Source of the DNA: Archegozetes longisetosus
Lineage: Eukaryota > Arthropoda > Arachnida > Sarcoptiformes > Trhypochthoniidae
Assembly: GCA_018873245.2 (NCBI GenBank)
Contig: JAEMBT020000004.1
Span: 11,912,418-11,976,417, forward strand
DNA length: 64,000 bases
Reading direction: 5' to 3'
The notes beneath the pieces were generated by a model. That model searched no databases. It was not told the origin of the DNA and saw nothing but the letters and a program-made list of their open reading frames with translations. Every line of letters starts with the position of its first letter. Position 1 is the stretch's first letter. Position numbers and translations under genes: made by a program. Positions 26,601 through 38,700 of the stretch are shown one piece after another.

Positions 26601-26962
26601 GACAGAGCTAAATTCCTTCAGTTCGTGACGGGAACTTCAAAAGTTCCGCTACAAGGGTTCGCTGCACTCGAAGGCATGAATGGCTCACAAAAGTTTCAAA
26701 TCCATCGCGACGATCGCTCTACCGATCGATTACCTTCTGCTCATACATGGTACGACTTACTATTACTGCTTCTCTCATAATATTAAGCCTATTACTAATG
26801 CTTAAGATTTCATAAATATTTATGAATTTGTTTTATATATTTTCTCTTTTTGTCAATAGTTTCAATCAACTCGATTTACCCGCTTATGAGACTTACGACA
26901 AGTTGAGGGTAATGCTCCTCAAAGCGATTCAGGAGTGCTCCGAAGGGTTCGGTTTCGCTTAG
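11451..26962 (+). CDS. HUWE1: HUWE1 HECT-type E3 ubiquitin ligase, complete, 29 coding exons
   Basis: HUWE1 is a giant HECT ubiquitin ligase that tags many nuclear and cytosolic proteins. Joining 29 exons in frame gives about 4138 residues (human 4374). The start [10 protein letters not shown] matches the family N-terminus. In order: N-terminal armadillo-like DUF908 and DUF913 regions (exons 1-17, e.g. [32 protein letters not shown]), UBA (about 1345-1384), UIM (about 1399-1415), WWE (about 1626-1690), an Asp/Glu-rich stretch (about 2306-2398), ubiquitin-binding DUF4414 repeats (about 2893-3061) and HECT (about 3790-4138). The catalytic cysteine is Cys4105 in SAHTCFNQLD, 33 residues before the end, the same spacing as in human. 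Conservation is very high through HECT, so the gene looks intact and under selection. One junction (exon 26 to 27) is uncertain. A polyadenylation signal follows 55 bases after the stop. Confidence 0.96.
17503..17900 (+). other. HUWE1: HUWE1 UBA and UIM ubiquitin-binding region
   Basis: The UBA core [19 protein letters not shown] (three-helix fold with the MGF loop) ends exon 21 and is followed, across the intron 17644-17828, by the UIM with acidic EEDQMMR and the AIAMSLGES core. Both bind ubiquitin in the family and sit in the same order as in vertebrates. Confidence 0.9.
18533..18726 (+). other. HUWE1: HUWE1 WWE domain
   Basis: [16 protein letters not shown] followed by [15 protein letters not shown] and a [12 protein letters not shown] strand carry the Trp, Trp and Glu positions that name the WWE fold. 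In this family it is a protein-interaction module, in other proteins a poly-ADP-ribose reader. Confidence 0.92.
20656..20932 (+). other. HUWE1: HUWE1 acidic low-complexity stretch
   Basis: About 90 residues dominated by Asp and Glu (GAT/GAC/GAA repeats), e.g. [14 protein letters not shown]. An acidic tract sits at the same place in vertebrate HUWE1. The near-repeat codons create misleading open frames on both strands (20427-20879 minus; 20749-21066 plus). Confidence 0.9.
22625..23130 (+). other. HUWE1: HUWE1 DUF4414 ubiquitin-binding repeats
   Basis: Three Leu-Pro motifs of the ubiquitin-binding type: [39 protein letters not shown] and [18 protein letters not shown]. The spacing matches the family, indicating a working substrate or chain recognition region. 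Confidence 0.88.
25730..26962 (+). other. HUWE1: HUWE1 HECT catalytic domain
   Basis: Begins [12 protein letters not shown] and holds the N-lobe motif [34 protein letters not shown] and, in the C-lobe, [19 protein letters not shown], then [14 protein letters not shown] with the catalytic Cys. The Cys codon is TG at 26748-26749 plus T at 26860; the rest of the C-terminus ([11 protein letters not shown] to FGFA) is in the last exon. Confidence 0.95.
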
Positions 26963-27015
26963 TTATTATTAGTTACGATATGGGCTGTGATTCACGAGAT
27001 TTTATATTTTCAAAT

Positions 27016-27021
27016 AATAAA
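27016..27021 (+). terminator. HUWE1 polyadenylation signal AATAAA
   Basis: A canonical AATAAA 54 bases after the HUWE1 TAG, in U-rich context, the only one close to the stop. Confidence 0.6.
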
Positions 27022-30000
27022 CAAAATTGTAAAAAAACATTTAACTTGTATTTGATGTACTATATATATTAAAACGGAAGAATTTGCAGAGAAACAAGTT
27101 ATTAGCTGATTACCAATTGATTATTTGTAGTACATTATAATAATTACTTTCAAAACTTGTTTTAAATTTGCAAAATATCGTCATTTTGAAATCGATATTT
27201 GAATAATTTGTATAAAAATACGGTTATATTATTAATAAATAATATGAAATAATATTTATATTAGGAATCGTTTTGCAATAACTGGCGTTTAAGACTCTCA
27301 TAAATTAGCCCAATCACAGCATAAGTGAAAGCGAAGCACTGTGAGCACTCTTAAGCGAAAATCGATACTAAAGTACGGATTTTCAAGGATTATATAAATT
27401 CATTTCTGGAAACAATTCTCTCAATTGTTAGAATTGAGGCTCGAACTATTCAATCAAATGATTAGAATGAGACGCTGGATCAAAAATTAGAATCTGTTCA
27501 GACTATCGCTTCTGCATTGAATTGATGCTCATACAATAAAACAGTGTTTTCGTATAAATCAAATATTTTGACATCAGATATGGAAATATAAATAGGCTTA
27601 ATTAATTATAATTGTTTTTGTTCGGGTAATAAAAGATTCGACATTTTCCATCATCGAATTCCTTTGGTTCACGTCAATACATAAGAGACAAAAATTGGCA
27701 CAATTTGTATCGCGACCCATATGTGAGCTCAGTATAGGAGTCATCGAGTGATTAATTGTGTGACTCTATTACTGACAATCCTTTTTATTCAATACATTTT
27801 TCTACTCAAATTTATGTTATTTCAGCGATGGTTCAAAAGGGAATTCCGCAGTTTTGCGAATGATAGAAAATGGCAATTATGCCGGCAGTATTAAAAGAAT
27901 CTTCAGATTCCTATCGATTCTTGTTTATTTCTGCTGCAATTTTATGACGCCACCAGTTTTTTTACTTTAATCTACGAGACAAATTCCAAAACTGAGCCAA
28001 ACACATTCTCTGTTTATAACTTCTATACTGTTATTCTTAAGTTTAGAAATTAATTTGAAAATGACTGACAGTTATGTAACTCAGCTCTGGAAACATGAAC
28101 TTTGATATAAGATAGTGCTGAAACATCGCACTCAGTTGTCAGATAATCTTCAGTTATATTCCGCAGTTTAAAAAAGTGAGATAATGTTCTATTTAAAGTT
28201 CAGTATTGTAATTTTGTTCTGAGACTACGCTAAAGTGGCCTTAAGATCATGGTTATTATCACTTGTGATGAGGTGATTTGAATACTGCTAAAGCTTGTTA
28301 GAGCTAAGCGAATGCAGAATCGCCAACGTGACAGTCGATGTTTAATTTCAAATTGAAAAGAAGTTGCTCACACAATATTGAATATTGTATTTTGACTTGA
28401 AAAATGACTATCAAATGTTTTCTTTTAATTGACATAGAACTAACGCTTATGTTTAACATTAATATAAAGATAAAATTGAGCCTATCACTGTGGCATATAA
28501 TTGTGCGCTTTATTATTGGACAAAACAGAGCTTAAATTGTTTTTCTTTTTAGATGTATATTAAGAAAGTAAGAGTTATATAAGATATACATAAGATTGAG
28601 AAGCGAATGCAGCAGTTCTTCTTTAGTGTATTTAAATATGCCATTAATTGAAACATTTGTGTACGAAACCATTTATTTGAAAAAGAAAAGGGAAACCAAA
28701 CAAATTTTTCAAACATTTAACTAATGAAATGATTTTGTACTTATGCAGAATAAAGAATTGAGCTACGTTTGTTTGCGATTTGCATGAATCATGCAATACC
28801 CACGTTAATAAAAAAAAGGTCTACTGTTTGGCTCTTTTTTGTCTTTATCTCTATTCCGTTTTCATTAGTATTACTGAACTGTAACATAAGTGATAGAAAT
28901 CGTCATTGAATTAAGTAGAGGAACAACTGAATAGTAGAGGCGGTTTGCGGTGCTTTGCCACTAACTCGAGTTATTCTTACAGTTACTTTTACAAACAGTT
29001 CACTCAAAGGCAGAATGTTTGAAAGTCAAATCAAGCCGAGACTTATATTGATTGCGAGTGGGCCTCACTGAGGCTGAGAAGCAGCTCAAGAGAAGAACTG
29101 CATACAATGTCTTAAGGTAGGAATAGGAACAAATACAACAGTCTTTGGCTTTGGCACACAGAGTGTCACATAATGTTATATGTGCTATAGATGTGCATTT
29201 TATATATACAATACAGTTCGGTACAGACATATATACTTTGCTAAAGTATAATATAAGGCTTTGCATGAATCGATTTTTTTGAGCTAAAGCTGTTGTATAG
29301 ATAGAGTAGAAGAAGCAAATCAAAATTTTAGTCATCATTTTGGCGGCACAACAAATCTATGTTTCGTAAATCAATAAAGTTTGAGTACAGCAAACAAATG
29401 ATAAGGGGACAAATAGACAAATGGAGACTTTTATAGAATTCGGACATCAATTATTACGAAACACAAGTCTTATATCTTGATTTGCAGCGACTGATAGCTA
29501 TATTAGACATTTGAACTACATTTGAAAATTGATTAGAAGTGGCAAATGGAACACAACGAGAAGTACAAGTATAGGAAGGAAATGAACAACTTTTACAGGT
29601 GTTGACGAGAAGAGTGAACTGCGCTGAAGAGCTCCGCTGATGTATCACAATTCCATTGGTTCTGAAGTCATGTGACTCGGAGTGTATCAATATTTTCGCG
29701 TTCACAATACAATGCAGGATCACTCGGTTTGGTCGATACTTTATGAGAGTCAAGACCAGTGACTGACTTGTGATCCATCGGAACTAAACGCTTATTTTAG
29801 ACCATAATTATTTAGTTTGCTTTGCTTTTTGTTGGTAAAACAAAACTTCTTACATATGACCTAAAACATATCATTACCAGAGAAGTACAAAAATTTGAAA
29901 CCTATTTTGACTTTTAAAGTGCTATAATTACTTTGAATGCATCACCATTTTTGACGTGATGCGGTTATTATTGTGTGATTCTCCTGCAAATAGTAAACTT

Positions 30001-30214
30001 ATTCAGTATCACAAGCATATGACTGGTGCGACAAAACGCATACTGAATAGTTGTATATAAGTATTAATTAATCCAAATTGACTCTCTATTTAGATTTAAA
30101 CAAATAATTAAGGTTTGATCTATCTTCATTGTTTTCGTTAATGTTGTTTAGGCTTTGAGTTTACTTTTGATTGATTTGCACTATTGATATATTGCTTAAA
30201 TCTTGTATTTGTAG
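27022..30214. other. Intergenic, upstream of the SLC6 gene
   Basis: 3.2 kb without a recognised gene. The part from about 28900 to 29770 has more G+C than its surroundings and two longish minus-strand frames (29000-29338 and 29454-29753). They lack recognisable domains, so this stretch may instead be a transcribed leader or promoter of the SLC6 gene. The sequence before 30215 ends in TTTGTAG, a possible acceptor, which would mean a non-coding first exon lies in here. Confidence 0.45.
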
Positions 30215-30219
30215 AAGAA

Positions 30220-32162
30220 ATGACGGATAATAAGTTAGAGATGAACAGTTTCGGTGGATCGGGTGGTGGAGAAAGATACCAATCCAATGCTAATAATACT
30301 GCCCCAATTGGTGCTGTGCCTACAGAAGTCAAATTAGTTGATGGAGATATACCAGACAGAGGACAGTGGTCGGGCAAATTGGACTTTCTTATGTCTTGTG
30401 TCGGTTATGCGATCGGATTAGGAAATGTCTGGAGATTTCCATATCTTTGTTATAAAAATGGAGGAGGTATGAAGTTTTTATCACCTTATTTGCGTTATGT
30501 GTTAGAAAATTGGGATTAGTTAGTTTTATCAGTAACGTTCATTAACACAATTCAATTGAAAATCAATAATATGGCACTAATCGTATTGAGTCCAACTGCA
30601 TCTCAAAACGCAACCGAAAGCAGGGGATTTAGCTGCAAAATATTTGATCTTTGCAAATAATCATTCCATAATTTTATAATATTTAGTGCCGGAATTATTT
30701 CAAATTTATAGCCTTCTCATGTTAAGTGTCTTATTATAACAACAGTTATAAAATATATGTGAGCTAAATCTTTCTAACTCCATCCCTTGCACTCTATCCC
30801 TCTTATATTAGTCTCTCTATATGGTCTGTCTGTTAATGATTAACTCTTCAAATATTGGTGAAGCAATTCAGCCAACATTGCTGCCAATTTATTTGTCACT
30901 TCCTAATTACTCGCAATATTTTGCGATCCGAGGAAATCCGATTCTGTGCAGTTCTCAGCGTTAGTTATATGAAAGTTTACATTAATTGCCAATTGGTCTC
31001 TTAAGCAGTTATGAGTAGCGAGACAATGTAACAATACAGGAACCAACTCAAAAATAAGCCTAGTCTCCAGAAGGAGAAGATAACCCAAACGCTTTTTAAT
31101 AATGTATCACTATATATATAACTTGTATATATATATATATGAATTTAGAATAAATTTTTCTCAGAATATATTGTGTTTGAATGTAAAATCAATAATGTTT
31201 ACGCAGAGTGTAACAAATATTACTGATTCGTTTAGACACTCAAATTTGATGCATTATTTTTTTTGACACATTGTTGTGCATAATTGGCTGCAGCACTAAT
31301 ACTAGTCATAGCGATCTGCAGCATATTATTTAACAACAGGTGAAATCAGACACTACACTGTCGGCCGATTTGCATAAAAAGCAAATAATTTGAACAATGA
31401 TTATGTAGTAACTGAATGACCTCTTAAACAAACATAGAGCTACACAAAATATATAAGTCCCTATGTAACAAAATGTTCAGCTCAAGTTATTAGTCATTCG
31501 TGATAAATGATAGAATGTTTCGATAAATTTCAATAATGTTTGTCACACTGTTTTCGATGCGCTGGCTTTCGCCGCTCTTTCTGTTGTCTCTTTTATCTGT
31601 TATACTTATTTCTTGAATGAGTGTTCAATTTATTGCTTAATCTCTCTATCATTGATCTGGCATTGAATGACTAAATCTCTATCAATCTAAGAGTGGAATT
31701 CTTTTTGTTGTGTGCTTAGTGTCTAACCAGAAAGTTTGAGCCTAAACATAAAACATACCATCATTAACCATTCTTTCTCTCTTATTCTTGTTGGACTTGT
31801 TCCTTGTCCAAATTCTTATCAAAGCCAAATAGTTGAATGAGCGCTTTATAAGTTTGGACTAATAAAAAACGGGGAGACAGAGACTACAGAGAAATATACT
31901 AAAAATAGTGTTTCTTTTATATAAAGTTTGTCTTGATGGTGGGCATTTCTTTTAAATTTAGCTAATCATCAGTGAGAGTGAGTTCACTTTCAATTGTAGT
32001 GAAATTACTCTTAACTGAAAACTATGCCCAAAGCATTTGCAATGAGGCAAAAGACTATATTTGTTCGTGTTTTTTCAATTCAAAATCGATACTTCGCATC
32101 AAAGCGTTGCCATAGATGAAGGCCATCAAAGGGTGCTATGGATGCCATCACCACAATTGACT

Positions 32163-32208
<46 letters not shown>

Positions 32209-32659
32209 CGAGAACGACAGAGATTCAGAGAAACGAAGGTCTTAAAAGTGTGTATGAATACGGAAAAAGATTCAAAGCTTATTAAAGTTAGAATATTTAG
32301 TCTTTTGAATCTCTTTTGGCAAGCATTTCATGAAAGCAAACGGAGATTTAATTCTGTCATATATTTATTTAGCTATTAGAAAAGCTTAAAGCCAACTATT
32401 TTTTAATTTTTCACTTCATTCTTGAATATGTTAAACATCTCGTTAAACGTTTTCTGAGCGTAAATCTTTAAAGTAATTGTGAACAGAGTTTGTTATGTGT
32501 TATGCATCTACTGAGAAAAGAATTGTGTGCTTGTACGAAACACTTATTTGGGCGAAAGAGCGGTTCGCGGTATAGTTCTGCAAATAACTCAACCGTAAAT
32601 ACTGAACTCAGCTTCACTTCCAAATACATCGTATGCTTAAAATCGATAATTCGCATCAC

Positions 32660-32733
<74 letters not shown>

Positions 32734-35700
32734 ACTGCTTTTGACGTTTGCATGCAATAGAGTTTAGGAATGCATCCAATGATACAATAACTACAATAAA
32801 CTATTAGAAAAAATTGTATATCACTTGCATAACGCTATGTTATATGTAGAGTGAAGGCAAGATCGGGAGTTAAAAGCGGATAAATCAGTTCAAAATTGAA
32901 AGATAGAAAAGAAAGGCTCAACTTGAACGAAATTTTGGAAAACGCCGCTTTTGTCTCGGCTTTCTTATAAGCTTTTATCGTATTACATCCTTTCTTATTT
33001 TGAACTTGTCTTTCAAAATGCAATATTCGTACTTTTATTCATATAATCCCTTAAAAGTTAATAAGTTTGATGATATTTTTGAGTTTTTATTCTAAAACTA
33101 TTCAATGAAGTGAACAAAAGTTTTAAAGCCAAGCATTTCCAAAAATTCATAGGAATCCGATTGAGCCCATTACTTTTGCCAACAGTTTGGAAAATATTCA
33201 ATTTAGACAACAATTTATTAAACTTATATAAGAAAATGGACCAAATATGTACGTCTCATATAAATTGCTGTATATTGCATTAAAGTATACTTTAGTAAAA
33301 TAGAAAATGGCCACTAATGGTCTCTTGAGCTACTGTCATGGAATAAACCAATGCAAAGAACATTTGGCTCTTTAGGCATTTCATTCAATTCGTTTCAATG
33401 TCACAGTATTTGTTTGATTAACTTGTATACCAAGCAACTAATGTATGGGAGCTTAAGTTATTGGCATTCGATCAATATTTTTTAAACATTTTCTTTAAAA
33501 CATTTCATAGACAAATAGCTTTGAATTTAATGTTCAATTCTATGAATTGTTGTGATGATACACTTACTCTCAATTACAAACACTCGTTTGTAGTCCAATT
33601 TAATCAATTTCGATTGAACCTCAAACAATGAGTTAGTTTAAATTATCTTACTGATCGAGCTGTAAATCCAATCACGAATCGAGAACATTGAAAATATTTG
33701 AAAAATGAATCAATGTTTTATAGATTTTCCTTATTTCGAAAGAGAAACTCTTTTTTCTATAAAGAATTGTAGGTTCAAAATAAACTAAACTGTTTGTTCA
33801 AAATTAAAGCTAAGAATTGCCGCAAAAAGCGCACTGCAAAAATTGGATTTTCCAAACTAACCCAAAATTTGGTGATTATGTGACACACGAACCTTAAATG
33901 CATGTTTTTAGTTGACCATTTTTCCGTTGGTTTCACATTCTTCTTTATTCTTATTCCATGTTTTTATTACAAGTCTTATGATATATATATGTTACACATA
34001 TACTCCGTATTTGAATGAAACCCCCATTTTATTTATTCGCTATAAAAGGTAATTGAAGCGTGTTTTGTAAAACATTCTTCTATCACATTCGCACATATAA
34101 TATGACCGCATAGACTCATACGCTTTACCTTACGTTAGCGTTTTTCTTATATATGTTCACATGAGATATGGGATGAAAACAATTTTTTGCTTTACCCTTA
34201 GATGTGAGTTATGGGCATCTCTGATTTCTAGTAATAGCTTTCTTATTGCTTTAATATGATCTCCCGAGGAGTTTTAGTCATCATATATTTGGCTTTTGCC
34301 ATAGACCGCCCCAAACAATTCATATTAGAAGATATGATAGGCTTTTAGTGGCAAAAAATTGCAACTTTTGTACGTTGTATCTTATGTAATATTATTATTA
34401 CTCATCTCTTATTGCAAATAATTGTTTTTTCATCTACGACTTATAGAATGTGTTTTAAGTTGATATATTATTTTGAACAATTTTTTTATTTTTGTCTTTC
34501 TTAAAAACCAGGTGCATTTTTAGTGCCCTATGTATTATGTTTGGTTTTGGCCGGAATCCCGACTTTCTTTCTCGAAGCATCTCTCGGGCAGTTTCTGGGC
34601 ATTGGAGGAGTGAGCGTGTGGAAAATATGTCCCATTTTCAAAGGTATGTGTTGTGTTTGACAATCTAATCCTTAATTGTATCTCGTAACTGATTAATAAT
34701 ACAAGATACACGATAATCTTTTAGCGCATTACAGGCGCTTTATTAAATACAACTTTTCGAATCTGTTCGATTAGCGTTGGTATGACAAACTAATTAATTT
34801 TGCATTAAATACCTGCCTAATAAGCATTAAATTTGCGCAATTCGTGTATTTTAATAATTTTGCAAGTTATATGTTAATGAAGAAACGGCAGCCTTACTAA
34901 GATTTCTGTACATTTTACTATAGCTGTAAGAGTATATGAATGCGTTTTTTGAAGAAAAGACTTAGATTTAAAGCTAATATGCTAAAAGGTATACATCGAG
35001 ACATACACACATAGGTTTTAACTTCAGTTCAACTCTTAATAAATGAAAAAATAGAGATAAGTTGTCGATAAGTAGGGTGACCACCTCTGGCTTGTCTCAT
35101 GACGGTACAAAAATATCAAAGGGGGAACCCTTACATTTTTAAAAAGTAAAATGCCAATTTTATTAATCATTACAAATAAGTTATTTAGGTATCAAACAAT
35201 ACATTCTAATATTAAAATATTGAAAATTATTAGTCATGATCGATTTCAAAGGTATAGTTCTTGTTAGAGATGGCATCTTTTAAAAGTTATTCAAGATTAA
35301 GAAATACTGGTTTACATCAGATATAAGCCAAGGCAGAAAAGATTAATTCTATAACTTTTGGTTTTAAACCACAGGTATTCAAAACGTTAAACTGGGTTTC
35401 CTATCCCTTATGAAAAAAATCGATGTTTGAATTTCTAAGAAACATTTTTCTAAAGATATTTTTCAAAATGAAAATTGAAAAACGGGATAACTAATTGTCC
35501 CGTCGAGAGTTTTTAGTCTGACGGGATTTCTGTCTTTAATCTTTAAAAAGACAGGACTGTCCAGTCAAAAACGGGATGGGTGGTCACCCTATTGATAAGT
35601 CTTATCGCGTAAAGTTTTGGGACTAACTATAATAATAAAAATAGTAAACCTTTTAACTTACGATTAAATACATTAAATTGAAGAGCAATTAATTTAAGAG

Positions 35701-38700
35701 GAGATACTAGTATAATAGAAAATCATGTTTTAATAATGTCTTTAAATATAAGCAACATATATGAACGATTTACATACTTTACAAATGGCTGTTAGTGCTA
35801 ACTGTCATTTATATAAACCTGTACTGTACTGGTGAAGCCGAAAGTTTGACAGAGATATGAAATGAGGATTAGTTCTAAACTATTAGTAATTGGGATTTCC
35901 ACTCAACTTAAAAGTTGTGTTCAATGCATATTATAGTGATAAACTTAAACGTAAGGCTTTTCTTCAAAAAACGCATTCATATATTGACATAAATACTAAA
36001 CTTCTTTAAACTCGTAGTCTGGCAATCTAGAGTTTCGATGTCTTTGTAATTAGACATGGCTCCCAATTTGCATTCAAATCAATGTTATCCCGAAATTTTG
36101 TGCAAAATAAATTATCATATTAATTACATACAGTACATAGAGTTCTTATCCTTCAACGATTGATTTAGAGCTTTGCGTCATAGCTAAACATTTCTGAACA
36201 GTAACAGAGAGATCTTTTGCTTAAATTACAATTGACGTGAATTTCAAAAATTTGTTCGAGTATTTTATAGTATGTTTGAACTCATTCATTTTTTGTACTC
36301 TAGTTCAATCACAAAACATTTGTTAAATTAGATAATTGTTGTTTTGAGGCTTCGATTTTGAATACGGATCATATCCTTTTGAACAAAGTTTTGATTTGGT
36401 TTGACACAAATTCAAGCGATAACTTCTATTCATTTTCTAAAAGTAACTTATTTAGCTACTTGATTAAATTTGAAATCAATTCAAGTAAAAATAAATGGTA
36501 AACATATTTATTTATACGCTATCAAAACAACTAAACCGAACTTGATAAAATAAATTCTAACATGAATACACTAGAAGTTACTTGCAGACAAGTGCAACGA
36601 CGGGCTTATAGTTAACTGAACCTAACATTACGTGAAACAATGTGTTGTTTTGTTACTATGATTACAAGACAAAAAAATGGATACTTGTAAACCCTTATTC
36701 TGTTTCAGGATTTTAGATGAAGATAAGAATGAGGATAGAGTTTATTTTGTCGCGAACACTTGCCTTATTTAGAAGATCTAAAAGAAAGAGATGCTGCCTA
36801 TAATTTTAAGGCAAACTATTAGTCAGTTCATGCCGTCATAAAGTGGAACCTTAGCTAACCTAATCGTCAAAACTAGAATTGAACCAAAATTGAGTAGTTT
36901 CAGATTCTCGTCTTTACATTTCGTCAGATTGTACCAGCATTGATTGAAAACAATGATTTACCTCCTCGTACCTATATACGAGTTTGATCTAGAATATTTA
37001 TCAAAACAATTAGATCTGGTCTCGTGGAAAATCTCGTAGAATCTACAGATATCTGACCTTACAAGATGAGATCAATTTGGAATAGTTAAAACGAAAAGGC
37101 GTCATTTCTAATTGCAATATTTGAATACAAATGATGTAACCTAACACTAAGATAAAGTGTAAGTGCTCGTAAGATTAAGATAAGAGTTGCTCTAATCCAC
37201 GAGACGAGGTAATATGAGACGTCAATTTTCAAAAAATGCGAGACGAGATTATATTGGATTACACGAAACTGAGATAAGAAAAGGATCTATAAAATCAAAA
37301 ATTTTGATCACTAATCTGTCGTGTGAACATAAAAGCTACGTTTCAACTTAAATTTCATACTTTATGAAAGATTACGAGATAAAAGTTTGCTTCGATCACA
37401 TTTGACTCATAGTGTAAATAGTTTTACAAAACTTATTTTCAAATTGTAAAGTCATTTAAATGATCGAATTAGACAAATACTAATCTAAATGTTATAGAGA
37501 TCGATATACTCAGCAGTTGTCAAAGTAAATGGAAAGTTAGCACATTTATTGCTTGCATCAAATAATTTCCATCAACTAATTAAAAATATGGTTTAATAAG
37601 ATAAATTGATGGGTATTAAGTACTTGACAGCAAAGTGGTCGTCCTGGCAAACGATCAAGACTCGAAAATTGGCAAAATATTTGCGAACCAATCCTAAACA
37701 GATTATTGTATTTTTGAACGCCAGAAACGTTCGCTTCAAACAATTAACTGCTAGATTGACCCAAATAATATTCCTAAAGCCACGTCACAAATAAACTATC
37801 ATTTAATTAATCATAGTTTCAGTACTGATATTTCTCAGAATAAAGTTTACCCGCAATTTGATTTATGAGCATTTTTCGTTGCACTTTAATTACGAGTTTA
37901 TTACTAAATTGGAATAAAATATGAAAAATACTTCTATGGAACGTAGAGTTGTCTTCATTCTAAACCAAAGTCTATACCGAATGTTGTTCGATATTAGGAG
38001 CCAATAGCTTTTGATGAAAGATAAACTTTTGCGTGTCTAAAAATCAAGAATTAATGTTGTCCCTAGAGTCACAAATCATATTTTATTAGATTCATCTATG
38101 TTATTTACTTTGAAAAACTTTGAACCTATCTTATTTTAATCAACTCAATTGATTTATTTTGTAAAATGAATCAAATAAGTACTTTATAAATTAAAGTTCA
38201 GTTTCAACTAAACTTCAGTTAAATAAGAAGACCATCGTCTCTTCAAGGTTATGTTTCTCATTTCTAAGAACATTATTCGAAGTGAATGATCCTTCGAGAC
38301 ATGTTGTACCATAAATTTGCTCAAAAGCTTCATATAGTTTCCAAAGTGTATGTCTTGTAAAGAATTAGTTTGTGATGAACTTAATACAAATTTGATCTAG
38401 TAATTTGGAACTCGATTCAGGTTAATGGACATTTCTGAGAAACAATGAACCTAAAATCAGTTAATTTGACAAGTTAGATAACGAGAAATTTTAACCCGGA
38501 CTTTGATTTATTAGTAATTATATTTAGTGCTCAATATTAGATTTGTCGCTCAAATTATAAAAGCTATTCTATGTACTGTACAGTATAATTGACTCAATGT
38601 TGGCTAAGATCTCCAACTATTTTATTTAAGTCTAATTAAATCTTACCTATATTCGCATATGATTTTGTACCTAGAATTTTCAGAGCTTTTTGAGCCATCA

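Larger units (their letters stand above)
17829..26962 (+). other. HUWE1: HUWE1 exon map, coding exons 22-29
   Basis: Exons: 17829-19710, 19792-22413, 22625-23146, 23205-23607, 23825-24194, 24331-26075, 26153-26749, 26860-26962 (TAG at 26960-26962). Exons 22 and 23 are unusually long (1.9 and 2.6 kb). The end of exon 24 could instead be 23137; the chosen donor GTGAAT at 23147 keeps more family-like sequence. The start of exon 27 at 24331 is the only nearby acceptor (CATCGCAG) that keeps frame with a donor at 24195. Confidence 0.82.
30467..34511 (+). other. SLC6 coding intron 1
   Basis: 4.0 kb intron starting GTATGA and ending AACCAG. It holds a (GA)n and a (CT)n tract in opposite orientation, each near a copy of a 23-base direct repeat, and a short (TA)n at about 31127-31139. 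No coding sequence recognised. Confidence 0.85.

Noticed and set aside
32061..32285. Frame with RERERERE and a matching LSLSLS frame at 32490-32744
   Set aside because: These are translations of GA and CT microsatellites.
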